NCBI RefSeq assembly: GCF_965363235.1
Contig: NC_134849.1
Coordinates: forward strand, 13,728,863-13,792,862
Source: Mytilus galloprovincialis
Taxonomy: Eukaryota > Mollusca > Bivalvia > Mytilida > Mytilidae
Length of the DNA stretch: 64,000 nucleotides
Reading direction: 5' to 3'
The translations under genes and the position numbers were made by a program. The first letter of the stretch is position 1; each line of letters opens with the position of its first letter. Positions 22,801 through 32,899 of this stretch are shown here, one piece after another. Under the pieces are notes generated by a model, which saw only the letters and a program-made list of their open reading frames with translations, was not told where the DNA came from and ran no database searches.

Positions 22801-25800
22801 ATATCTAAAGAAGATAAAGCGGCATATATACAGGAAATGAAGAAAGAATTGAACGCCATTGGAGGCCTTTTCTCTAAGTTACGACGTGGTATGTAATGTT
22901 TAACTTTCAGTAATGCACAGAGTGGGAATTGGGTTTAACATATATGTTGGCTTTGTTGAATAAAATGTTTTAGGAAGGAGGTGAAAATAAAAAAAGTGAA
23001 TTGAAACGGGGAAAGTGTCAAATGGACAACATTCCGACGAAATAGTAGAAAGCATATCAATGCAACCCATGGGCTATCAATGAAACGAGAAAATCTGGCA
23101 CCTAGAGACGTGCTTTAACTGGCACCAAACAATAATGCATACTAGTTCAGCGCAATGCATGCAACGCCAACCTCCACAACATACAAAAAATAATGTTATA
23201 AAAACTCACACAAGTATAACAAAGCCTAGGAATTCCTAACTCGGAAAAGGCGCAAAAAATGTGATGGGGTTAATGATTTAACACTCTCCTTTACCTCTAG
23301 CTAATAAGGAATTTACAAACACACAGATTTAGAACAACGCACATTTAACTGAAATGAAGTTTTGATTTCATGTAGTTATTTATTAACATGGTGATTAAAT
23401 TAGAATGTTTGTACAATGTACAAAATTGTATTCTATTCTAGTTGACTGGAGTAAAGAAAATGCAATGTGCGATAAAGTAATGGCAGATGAAAGAGAGCTC
23501 CTAAAAGAATTCTATAAACTGATGTCTATGTTACCTCACGACGGTAAGATAAAACGAAAGAAAATTTACATTTTATAGCAAACTGATTACTTTATGTATC
23601 AGGGTTATGTAAAAGACTGTCTCGTCTTCTTTTTTTTAAAGGTTATCGGAAGATATCAAAACCTTGTTGGTAAATATTCCGTATCAACTTCACAAAATAT
23701 CAGATGGTTTTGAAGTATAGATTCTAGGTACTGACTTTGTAATCATCCTAATGTCGTGTTATAGTCTCTGCGTTCTTTTTCTTTTTTACTTTGTATATTT
23801 TGCACCTTTAATGTTTTTTTTTCAATTTTTGGTTATATTCTCTAGGCGTCACTCGGTGTTTATACATCCCGCTACTGTGTAATAGTGCTATCATAATGGT
23901 AAATATTTGTATTCTTTTCTTTTATTTTTTCTGATGTACTTTATCTATAGAGTGCCTTTATGCCATTTTCTTTTTCTTTATTGAAATAGTTATTTGTTTT
24001 ATTGTGATTAAGATTATAACGCCATATGGACTACTGTACCCTAATTTCTGACAAGTTTATCGTTGTTTTTTTTTTGTATTTTTGCTGTTGCTGAAATATT
24101 GTTGTCAATGTAATTGAACCCTTTGCTACTGGCATAACAGTCAGAAATATGACAGTTGGTTTTCATTTGTATGACGAGTTTGAGATTTTAAGTTTGCCAT
24201 TTTAAATTTTCCTTGGAGTTCGATATTTTTTTCTATTTTACTTTCAACATTGTCATGATTGTTGATAAATAAAAAAAAACATCAATCCTGGTATCGATGG
24301 AGATCTTCTCTACAAAGGTGTCACAAGCAAATGCCTATGTAGTCAGTCCTTCCATGTAGACAGGAATTGTCACTGAAAGGGTCATTAATATACCCAAGGA
24401 ATAGTAAATATAATTTACCGTAGCTGTATATTAGAAAACCTTATAGGAATTTTAGGTCCTCAATGCTCTTTCATTTTTCACTTTATTTGGCCGTTGTTAC
24501 TTTTTTAATTTTAGCGGCTTTTGTAGCGAAACACGTTTATGACGTTCGAATTCTTAATCCTGATATTTATTACGAGATTATTTATTGTTGTATAACAATG
24601 AAAATTAATACATTTATATACACAAACATATTGACATATTCCTAATCGCATCAAAATGTTTTTTTTACAGAACAACTGGTGGCATCCGCTACATGTTTTA
24701 CTGGTAAGTAAGATCTAAACATATCAGATGAGTAATTTGAAGGGCACCGTGGGTATTTACCAATAATACATGTTGTATGCAAGAAAGGGCTATGTTAAAC
24801 AACTCAATAAGACAGCAACCCAACGACAGAAACAATGAAAAGCTATATGCGTATGCTCAACATACAGTCTTCATCAGTATACATATTGTCAATATACTAA
24901 AAGTTATATCCTAAATAGAGAATAATTGACAAAAAAATAACGCCGCCTCCCACCCCCAATACAGAAAACTACAAAACTGAAAACACGGGCCCTCCCAACC
25001 CTAAGATATTCACCATTGATGAAAAAAAACATTTTTTTTCAATTCAGTAGATCAATAGGTATTGGAAGATGTGGTGTGAGTGCCAATGAGACAACTCTCC
25101 ATCCAAATAACAATTTATAAAAGTAAACCATTATAGGTTAATGAACGGCCTTCAAAACGGAGTCTTGGCTCAAACTTATTTAATTTTTTTTTTGTATCGA
25201 GTATGCAATATAAAGTGGTAATTAATATTTATAAATTAGCAGTCAACTAAATTGAATAAAGAATAATTTTCAAGGTAAAAATTTAGATCTATATGCTCCA
25301 TGTAAAAGCGTCGAGTAATTTGAGTTAATTTCAATCAATATATACAATTGATGAATGAATTTTCATAGTTAATGATTGACTTAATTTCCATTCAGGTTTA
25401 AAGTCAATAAACTATGACAATCCAAATGAGCAGGAGGTTCAAAAAGAAGTGTTCGATAAAGTTGATGATTGTGAGGAAAATTTCTTCAACGCATTACGGA
25501 ATAGAATTGATGGCAGTTCTCTCAGTATGTACAGTTGTTATCTATTATATCATTTTTGTCGAGCCTTCGGCTTTTGCCGAAAAAGCGAGACATACCGATT
25601 CTACATTCCGTCGTCTGCGGCGTCGTCCACAAATATTCACCCTGTGGCTAATGTTTTGAAATTTTAATAACTTTCTTAAAGTATCCTTGATTTCTGCCAA
25701 ACTTTGACAGAATCTTAATTATGATCATGAGATAGTATCCAGAAAGAAGTGTTGTAAAAAGAAAATCATGTTTATCCGTATTTTACTTATAAATTGACTT

Positions 25801-28800
25801 AGTTTTTCTGGCAGTTTACATTACATTGACTCTGTGGTTAAATTTTTTGAAATTGTAATAACTTTCTTAAACTATCCTGGATTTCTACCGAACTTGGACA
25901 GTTTATGTTCAAAAGCAAGTATCAAAAAGGAATTTTGTAAAAATATATTTCCTGTTTTCTGTATATCACTTATATATGAGCGTCACTGATGAGTCTTATG
26001 TAGACGAAACGCGCGTCTGGCGTACTAAATTATAATCCTGGTACCTTTGATAACTAATTATATATGAACTTAGTTTTTTCCAGTTAATATAACATACAGT
26101 CTGCAGTTAAAGTTCTTTAAATATTTATTAGATTGATAAAGAAGGCGGGACACTGGGTTCCGCAAAATCCATACGAATTTTTCATATTACCGACTTTTGA
26201 CTCCGGATTCAATAATTATTTAACAGGTTACCGACTTTGTGGTAGCACATCCTGGTACTCCGTCAATAACGACCCACCAAAAGAAGTTAACTCAAATATA
26301 TGATTGGTGCAATTTGTGTCTGTGTGTGTGTGTGGGGGTGGGGGGGGGGGGGGGGGGTGGGGGGGGGTGGGTATTTATTGATTTCGTCCTGTATATAGAG
26401 AATTGAAACAGTTGACTTTCCCTGAAAATTGAAATTACTTATTTACGTTGCTCTTTAGCATGACCATGTTGACTTAGTACCAGGATGTCCTACCACAGTA
26501 AAGGTAGGTATTCTATCTCAAAAAATATAAATTCCGGTGTCAAAAATCGATTATATGAAAATGGACTACTAGTGTTTGAGAAATGTTTTACAATGTACCG
26601 GATTTCTTTTATTTAAAATAAGTCTTATTTAAATTTCTGCCATGGTATTTTCAGAATTCTTTCGATTTATGATTTTGAATACTAGTATTTCCCTTTGATA
26701 TCTGTCACATCTCCGTTTTCCAATGGTTATTTATTTTGGTGAGAACATATGAATATCAAGACAGACAATTTCACTACACATATTACCAATGACATAACTG
26801 ACAATTACATTTAGTATTCGTTTTTTTAACAGATCTTGATGATGCTGATCAAGTTTTAAACTTATTGAGAGAAATTGCCACGTCTTTGAGTGCCGTAGGT
26901 GAGACAGTTGCATTTTCCTGGAACGTTTTCTCGAAGACAGTAGGTCCACAGTATACTCCAGGTACGTATCGTTATATTGACAAAATACAATCTTTTATAC
27001 TTCGTACTTTAAAAAGTAAAAAGGCTTTTTAAAGAGCCTTTTTACTCTTTTTGATTCGATCGTGACGGATGAGTCTTTTGTAGACTAAATTCACGTCTGA
27101 CTAAAATACAAATTTTTCCATCCTGGCATCTATAATGAGTTTATTTATAGAATTCTATAAAGGCATCGGGATAAAGATGTGAGACAATTCACCACATGAT
27201 TTACGCTTATACGATTGACCAAAATTAATTAGATCATAGCAGGTATACGTTGTCAAAGAAAAGAGGGACGAAAGATACCAGAGGGACAGTCAAACTCATA
27301 TATCGAAACAAAAACTGTCAAGACCATGGCTAAAAATGAAAAAGACGAACAGACAAACAATAGTACACATGACACAACATAGACAACTAAAGAATAAGCA
27401 ACACGTACGAACCCCACCTTTCATACAGGTACATGTAGCAGTCTTGGCAAAGAGGTAGGCAAATATCAACAATGATCAATGAGTATCATGATTTTTATAT
27501 ATTTTAAGGAATCTAAGTTAATGTATAATTAGTAGAAAAACAAATTTACAGCAAAAAGTAAATCACAAAAATACTAAACTCCCAGGAAAATTCAAACGGA
27601 AAGTATCAATGACAAAATCAAATGTTAAAACACATCAAATGAATGGACAACAACTGTCATATTTCTGACTTGTTACAAGCATTCTCATTACACCTGGTTT
27701 TATAGAGCTAAACCTCTCACTTGTATGACAGTCGCATCAATTTCCATTATATTTACAACGATGCATGAACAAAACAGACATAATAGGTAAAACAGTCAAA
27801 ATATGGGTACAGCATATTGAATAATGCACATAAGTCAAATGATTTTTTTTTTAAATAAACAGAAAAGATATGATTAAATTCTCAGAAGTCTGAAAGGATA
27901 CATTAGCCAAGGTTTTTTACATGGAAATCTAAGCAAACCGTAATTTCATATTTGAACTGAACAGTAGTATAACTCGGTGTCCAAAAGTCATAAATCGATT
28001 GAGAGAAAACAAATCCGAGTTATAAACTAAACAGTTCCACTGAAATGAACAAAAACAAACGCCAACATACATTGAAACGTACTCTTTGATATCAACTGCC
28101 ATATTCCTGACTTGGTATAGGACATTTTTTTGAATTTGAAATAATTGTGTGTTTACGGGTTAGACAAACCTCCCGTCATAAACGCTTTGTATTATGATTC
28201 TTAGAAAATACAGAAAAAATGAATAAAAACTAAAAAAAAAAAAACAAGTGATGGAATCAAAGACATATTGTCACTAAATTAACACCCTCTACGGGTTAAT
28301 ATACTTCAAAAAGTAATAAAGAAGATGGTAAAAACAAAGATCTGTTTGTTAAAATGAAATATAAGAGGTTAGTTCTTATTTAACCTTCACATTCAGTTGT
28401 AGCCTAATATTCGTGGTACCAACTTTCGTGGATTGGGGAATGACAGTTTTTTCGTGGATATTTGATATCGTGGTTTTGCCAAAGTTTGCATACAAACATA
28501 TAGAAAATTTTCATTTCATTTAATTTTGAAATGCGTAGTTCAACTGTATCTACGAAACCCACAACAATTGGTATACAACGAATAGTAAGGAATACACAGT
28601 AATTTGTTGTTACTGTTTTGGTTTTAACTCTATGTTAAACTAAGTATACGAATATCATAGTATTACATACCCTTTATAAATACTGTAAGCCAACTTATTT
28701 TAATTAAATAAATAAAAAAAAAAAAAAAATTGGTAAATAAAAATCGTCGCAAAATTGTTAGTTTCAATATATTTATTTATATAGTGGATTGGAAAACAAG

Positions 28801-29631
28801 TTATTAGAACTTATATTAATCACTTTCCAATTTTCGGGTGCGAGTGCTGCTCTTTTTCGAAATCTACAAGGGTGTCTTTAACGTGCAAGAGATCTGGCTT
28901 TCTCTTAAGACGAGTCAGCCATGTATCGTCCCCTTCCGACGGACTATCGTTTCCTCAAGACTATACTCGAAAATGGTGTCAAGGGAGAGCGGAAAATTCA
29001 GTCCCTGAAATTTCCTCCCCGGAACGGGGATCTAACAAGGAACCTTTGAGTAAGTAGTCCGATGCACTTACCACTACATCGAGGCTCTCTTTGTTAAACA
29101 AAATTGTTAAACTTTGATCTTTCCTTATAATACTACATAAAGTGAATTTGAACATCGCTAAATTAAATCCCCGCGAAATGAGCATGAAAGGACTTAACGC
29201 GAAATAAAGGATCCGCGCCAAAAAAATCGGTTATAGTTAACAGCTACATTTATGCGAATTACTATCTTCCAGGACACCTAAGGGAAGCAGTTCAAAATGC
29301 AGCACGTGACGTCCCATGCCGACTTTTCTTCATAAGGGAAACAGATTGGGACAACGAGGATTTTGGTGGACAATGCGAAATGCAACCTGGTACACCTACC
29401 AATCCAAGTTCCAGTAGCTCTCCAGAAGGTCAAGGACCAGTTGATACTCAAAGTCAAATCTCTACTAGAAAACAGATAACCCAGAAAGCATTTCTTGCAT
29501 TTGATAGAAAAACATCAAATTCTCTTGCAACAAAGGGACCACACGACAAGACTAAAGGCGCAGGATTAAACCAAAGTTTGAGAAACATCCTTCGACGTCT
29601 CACAAATGAAGAATCTGGTTCCCCCCTGTAA
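19869..29631 (+). CDS. predicted secreted protein of unknown family, seven exons, 339 residues
   Basis: Not recognised. Exons: 19869-19946, 22699-22888, 23442-23543, 24671-24703, 25396-25524, 26833-26961 and 29273-29631. Every junction is GT/AG and in frame; the first intron is phase 0 and the other five are phase 1. Exon 1 encodes a signal peptide (MKSLFLIVVGIAVVKS) followed by a short linker. The mature part is charged and mostly helical in appearance, with five cysteines: one each in exons 3, 4 and 5 and two in exon 7 (VPCRLFF and GQCEMQ). The last 80 residues are Ser/Pro/Thr-rich and then basic, ending LRRLTNEESGSPL. Exon 3 (CDKVMADERELLKEFYKLM) and exon 5 (FDKVDDCEENFFNALRNRI) look like relatives. 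A TATA box sits upstream. All introns are loaded with repeats; a hammerhead-like repeat begins about 24 bp after exon 1. The exon joins are inferred without transcripts. Confidence 0.75.
19971..20320 (+). mobile_element. hammerhead-core repeat pair bounding a 270-bp body, block A (intron 1)
   Basis: Two copies of the hammerhead-like unit, at 19971 and 20243, enclose a body that contains CTAAGGATTTTCTTATACCA and CCGTATTTGGCACAACTTTT. The copies contain CACTGATGAG, a GTCT/AGAC helix and the AAAACGCGCGTCTGG or GAAACGCGCGTCTGG segment. The body recurs in block B at 21120-21262. Confidence 0.7.
20490..20640 (+). repeat. dispersed repeat, ATTCCTGACTTGGTA family
   Basis: Shares the phrase AACACATCACATGAATAGAT and what follows with 27600-27680 and 38500-38560 (AACACATCAAATGAATGGA). 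No coding potential. Confidence 0.55.
20786..21340 (+). mobile_element. hammerhead-core repeat pair, block B (intron 1)
   Basis: Unit copies start at 20896 (decayed: GCTTCACTGATGAATCATTT) and at 21263 (GCGTCACTGCTGAGTCTTAT), 367 bp apart. The body at 21120-21262 matches block A almost base for base. Upstream, 20800-20890 is a further, more decayed body copy, which suggests that the element once existed as tandem units. Confidence 0.7.
21971..22046 (-). mobile_element. single hammerhead-core unit, minus strand
   Basis: On the minus strand it reads CGTCACTGATGAGTCTTTTG, then TAGACGAAACGCGCGTCTGG, then a tail with CAATCCTAGTATCTATGATA. The helix GTCT/AGAC is intact. Confidence 0.75.
22990..23325 (-). 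repeat. decayed ACCCGACC-family element (intron 2)
   Basis: Left side GAATTGAAACGGGGAAAGTG resembles the arm at 13079. The right side GCGCAAAAAATGTGATGGGG is the complement of the 15020 region. No coding potential. Confidence 0.5.
24440..24590 (+). repeat. strongly decayed hammerhead-core element (intron 3)
   Basis: Body phrase GGTCCTCAATGCTCTTTCAT, then TTTTGTAGCGAAACACGTTT and ATCCTGATAT: the remains of a body plus unit as in blocks A and B, lying just before exon 4. Confidence 0.5.
25058..25185 (+). repeat. AGATGTGGTATGA-family repeat (intron 4)
   Basis: Begins AGATGTGGTGTGAGTGCCAA, then GAGACAACTCTCCATCCAAA and AACGGCCTTCAAAACGGAGT. Same family as 9418-9640. Confidence 0.6.
25553..26130 (+). 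repeat. element with a terminal hairpin and tandem 190-bp units (intron 5)
   Basis: Starts with a stem-loop (TGTCGAGCCTTCGGC pairing with GCCGAAAAAGCGAGACA) and continues with two related units near 25656 and 25846 (phrase TAATAACTTTCTTAAA). The second unit carries the inserted hammerhead-like repeat at 25980-26057. It begins about 30 bp after exon 5. Confidence 0.55.
25980..26057 (+). mobile_element. solo 78-bp hammerhead-core unit with 10-bp target duplication
   Basis: Flanked exactly by TTATATATGA on both sides (25970-25979 and 26058-26067). The neighbouring tandem unit near 25795 has the same surroundings without the insert (TTACTTATAAATTGACTTAG), which supplies an empty site. The unit starts GCGTCACTGATGAG and ends TACCTTTGATAACTAA. 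Confidence 0.85.
26318..26373 (+). repeat. TG then G-run simple repeat (intron 5)
   Basis: TGTGTG units run into several blocks of 4 to 19 G. Such sequence could form G-quadruplexes. It is also prone to assembly error. Confidence 0.8.
27009..27053. repeat. perfect short inverted repeat (intron 6)
   Basis: AGTAAAAAGGCT and AGCCTTTTTACT face each other around a TTTTTAAAG-type loop, just upstream of a decayed hammerhead-core unit (27060-27150, GACGGATGAGTCTTTTGTAG). Confidence 0.7.
27260..27417 (-). mobile_element. 3'-terminal fragment of the Penelope-like element, minus strand
   Basis: Reverse complement of the tail seen at 1366-1510 and 54218-54365: AAGAGGGACGAAAGATACCA at its left end and ACGTACGAACCCCACC at its right. 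Somewhat diverged. Confidence 0.75.
27550..28125 (+). repeat. two ATTCCTGACTTGGTA-family repeats (intron 6)
   Basis: 27550-27790 matches 38445-38640 closely (phrase CTAACCTCTCACTTGTATGACA, with small variation). 27960-28125 matches 15770-15915 and ends ATTCCTGACTTGGTATAGG. Confidence 0.6.
28762..29090 (-). mobile_element. tRNA-derived SINE, copy 3 (intron 6)
   Basis: Same order as the copy at 9832-10183: tail GTGGATTGGAAAACAAGTTA, body phrase TCTTTAACGTGCAAGAGATC, and tRNA-like head ending GAGGCTCTC. The B-box region is more diverged (GGGGATCTAACAAGG). It ends about 180 bp before the last exon of the secreted-protein gene. Confidence 0.8.
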
Positions 29632-29639
29632 CGCTAATC

Positions 29640-31080
29640 TTACGGATAAAAAAAACATTGCAAGATTTACGAATACAACGAACAAAACATTATCAACTTA
29701 TAATTTCTGATCGCTGATGTTTTTAATTTTGTCTAATCTTTACTTTTTCTCAACACGCAATTATCGTTCCTTTGATATAGAAATGTAGTAATAATAATTT
29801 CATTAGTAAACTGCTTACGCATTCAGTTCTTTTTATTAATTTTGTATACTTGGGGCCCTTTATAGCTTACTGTTCGGTGTGAGCCAAGGCTCCGTGTTAA
29901 AGACCGTACCTTGACTAATAATAAATTTACTTTTATAAATTATGACTTGGATGGAGAGTTGTCTCATGGGCACTTATACCACATCTTCCTATATCTATTG
30001 ATAAAACTCGATTATCCTAGATACCTTTGTTAAAATGGTGTATGCCAGAGGACTCATTTGTGCCACTCAAAGAACAAATAATCAAACATTCCAAACGATT
30101 TACCCAAATACATGGACCCTGTCTCAATTTGTTTTATCTTTGTTATGAAATCTGGAAGTCACCTTCTCTTTTACAATACATGTTTTAACCATTTTATATT
30201 TGCCAGGATATACATATTCTTGCATCTTTGTTCCAAATGAAATCTAATATTTCAAGACCCAATGGTGATCTTTTCTTTGGTCAGGTTGTTGTCTCTTTGA
30301 CACATTCCAAATTTCCATTCTCTATTTGAATATTGTATAAATGTGTAGTCAACACCGAAGTTCTTCATCTAAAGCAGCAGTTGCATTATAACTGATTTTC
30401 TTAAAATAGATATGACTTTTGATTATTGAGTGTTTATCAGATCAGTTGACATGATTTTGACAAAACATTTATTCGTGTTTCCAATGAGATTCAAAATTTT
30501 GTTTTGTGTTCGCAATACGCTTTTGAAATGTTATTGGGACAAAAGAACTGCTTGCTTCATAGACAGTCATCATATGTGTATGCATTGTATTAAGAAATTT
30601 TCAGAAAAATATCAAGTATATCCTATTTGAAATTTCAATGTTAAACACTGTACTGTAATTCCAACTTTTTGTGTTGCAGTTTGGCCGATACCAAATTTTA
30701 TAAATGACCAATTTAGCCACATCTATGTATTATGTACTCGTCATTAAGTAGAGTTTCAGTGCAAAACATTATTAGTATAATATCAAAAACTCTCACATAA
30801 ACATGGTCTGTGGAAGCATCTGTTTGATAATGAAGTCACTTACTTGCTGTGTACCATTTGATCATGTATTTCATCTTAAAGCCATATGTTCCCATTAGAT
30901 TTATAAAACAACAAGTATGTTCCATATTTTGGTCAAGTGTTGTTATTTATCAACAATGTGTTGTGAAGAGCAATATACTATAATGTGTTTATACCTTTAT
31001 GCTTAGAAGGTTAAATCAAAAATCATTTTGAACGTGTTTTGAAAAAGGTTTCAATTTTTAATCACAATATTAATAACATT
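29640..31080. other. downstream of the secreted-protein gene; dispersed repeat pieces only
   Basis: Contains an inverted AGATGTGGTATGA-family piece (29870-29992) and an ACCCGACC-family arm (30275-30325). AATAAA at 29920-29925 could serve as the polyadenylation signal but lies inside a repeat. No other exon is seen. Confidence 0.4.
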
Positions 31081-31082
31081 AA

Positions 31083-31500
31083 AGGTACTAATTTTCCTGC
31101 CACAGATGCGCATTTCGACATACATTTCTCTTCAGTGATGCTCGTGGCCAAAATATTTGAAATCCAAAGCTTATATAAAAGATGAAGAGCTACAATTCAA
31201 AAGGTCCAAAAGTAATGCCAAATCCGTGAAAGGACTCAGAGCTTTGCATGAGGGAGATACATTCCTTAATTTATAATAATTTCTCACTTTTTGTAACAGC
31301 AAATTTTAATAACACAAAAAAATCCGTATTTTCATGCCAGTACCGAAGTACTGGCTACTGAACTGGTGATACCCTTGGGGACTAACAGTCCACCAGCAGA
31401 GGCATCGACCCAGTGGTAGTAATAACATTAACGGTACCAATTTTCCTGCACCAGATGCGCATTTCGACAATACATGTCTCTTCAGTGATGCTCGTGACCA
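31083..31500 (-). mobile_element. hammerhead-core repeat pair, divergent subtype, block C
   Basis: Two minus-strand units (31083-31150 and 31433-31496), 346 bp apart, enclose a different body (phrase CCAGCAGAGGCATCGACCCA on the plus strand). The right unit reads GAGCATCACTGAAGAGACAT, then GTATTGTCGAAATGCGCATC. Relative to the standard unit, helix bases have changed in pairs. Confidence 0.65.
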
Positions 31501-31709
31501 AAATATTTAAAATATGAAGATGTGGTATGATCATAAATGAGACAACTATAATCCAAATTTCAAATGAAGTGGATGTATGCAATTATACACAACGATACAT
31601 TTATCAATTATAAGAAAAAATCATATAGTACTCAGTCATTGAAGGATCTAACAAGAAAATTAGGAAACAATTCATTTGAGAAAAGTAACGACTTAATTTA
31701 TGATTTACA

Positions 31710-31972
31710 AACAAGAATGTGTCCCTAGTACACGGATGCCCCATCTGCACTATCATTTTCTTTGTTCAGTGGACCGTGAAAATGGGGTATTTGGCATTAA
31801 AATTAGAAAGATCATATCATATGGAACATGTGTACTAAGTTTCAAGTTGATTAAACTTCATCAAAAACTACCTCGACCAAAAACGTTAACCTGAAGCAGG
31901 ACAGACGAACAAAGGAACAGACGGACAGACGAACAAACAGACCAGAATACATAATGCCAATAAATGGGGCAA
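31710..31972 (+). mobile_element. ATGCCCC-hairpin repeat, copy 1
   Basis: Begins ACAAGAATGTGTCCCTAGTA, then ACGGATGCCCCA. It contains a GACAGACGAACAAA-type short tandem stretch and ends with CATAATGCC ... TGGGGCA, the remains of a terminal hairpin. Three more copies are in the window, all on the same strand. Confidence 0.75.
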
Positions 31973-32525
31973 AAAAAAATTACATGACAGACATGAACCA
32001 AGAACAACCACTGAACAACAGGGTTGTGACTTGGGAAAGGCACATAAAGAAAGTGCTGTTGTAAAAAATGTAAAACAACTAACAATTTGAAAGATTCATG
32101 TCTCTTAGACTAAAATATGTTTTATGGCAGTTTGAAGTAAGATCTGCATCTCAAAATTCAAATTCAACAAATTTGAATAATGTTATCATTCTGAAGGCTG
32201 TAGCAATTCTTTTAAAGAGATCTTTTCTAAACATATTATTGGCCATATCTTTGACATTACATGTTTTGTCTAAATGAAATGCAAACGTCTGGTGAGGACT
32301 ACCTAAGGAATCCTTCCTTTTGTAAGTTGCTTTAGAAAATTGATCATGAAAGCATGGAATCTTTGGTGAATTGTTTGCTTAAAAAAATGAAGTATGAAAG
32401 AAGGTAGACACAATGGTGATTGATTTAGGTCTCAACAATCTGTAAAGGAAAGCGTATCAAAATAATTTTAACAAACATCACCTTACTAAAGTAAACTTTG
32501 AGCAATCTGGCTAATAAAAATAATA

Positions 32526-32899
32526 AACAAGAATGTGTTCATAGTACACGGATGCCCCACTCGCACTATCATTTTCTATGTTCAGTGGACCGTGAAATTG
32601 GGGTAAAAACTTTAATTTGGAATTAAAACTAGAAAGATCATATCATGAGGAACATGTGTACTAAGTTTCAAGTTGATTGGACCTCAACTTCATCAAAAAC
32701 TACCTTGACCAAAAACTTTAACCTGAAGCGAACGGACGCACGGACGGACAAAAGCACAGACAGACGAAAGGACGGAAGCACAGACCAGAAAACATAATGC
32801 CCCTCTACTATCGTATGTGGGGCATAATATGGCAGACAGAGGGACAGAAGCACAGACCAGAAAACATAATGCCCCTCTACTATCGTAGGTGGGGCATAA
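32526..32899 (+). mobile_element. ATGCCCC-hairpin repeat, copy 2, with duplicated end
   Basis: Full head, GGACGGACA-type tandem stretch, then the end hairpin (AATGCCCCTCTACTATCGTA, then GTGGGGCATAA) present twice in a row, about 70 bp apart. Confidence 0.8.

Noticed and set aside
25414-25667. Plus-strand frames of 81 and 72 residues as a separate small gene
   Set aside because: The second one reads exon 5 of the secreted-protein gene through its donor site into the intron; the first is out of frame.
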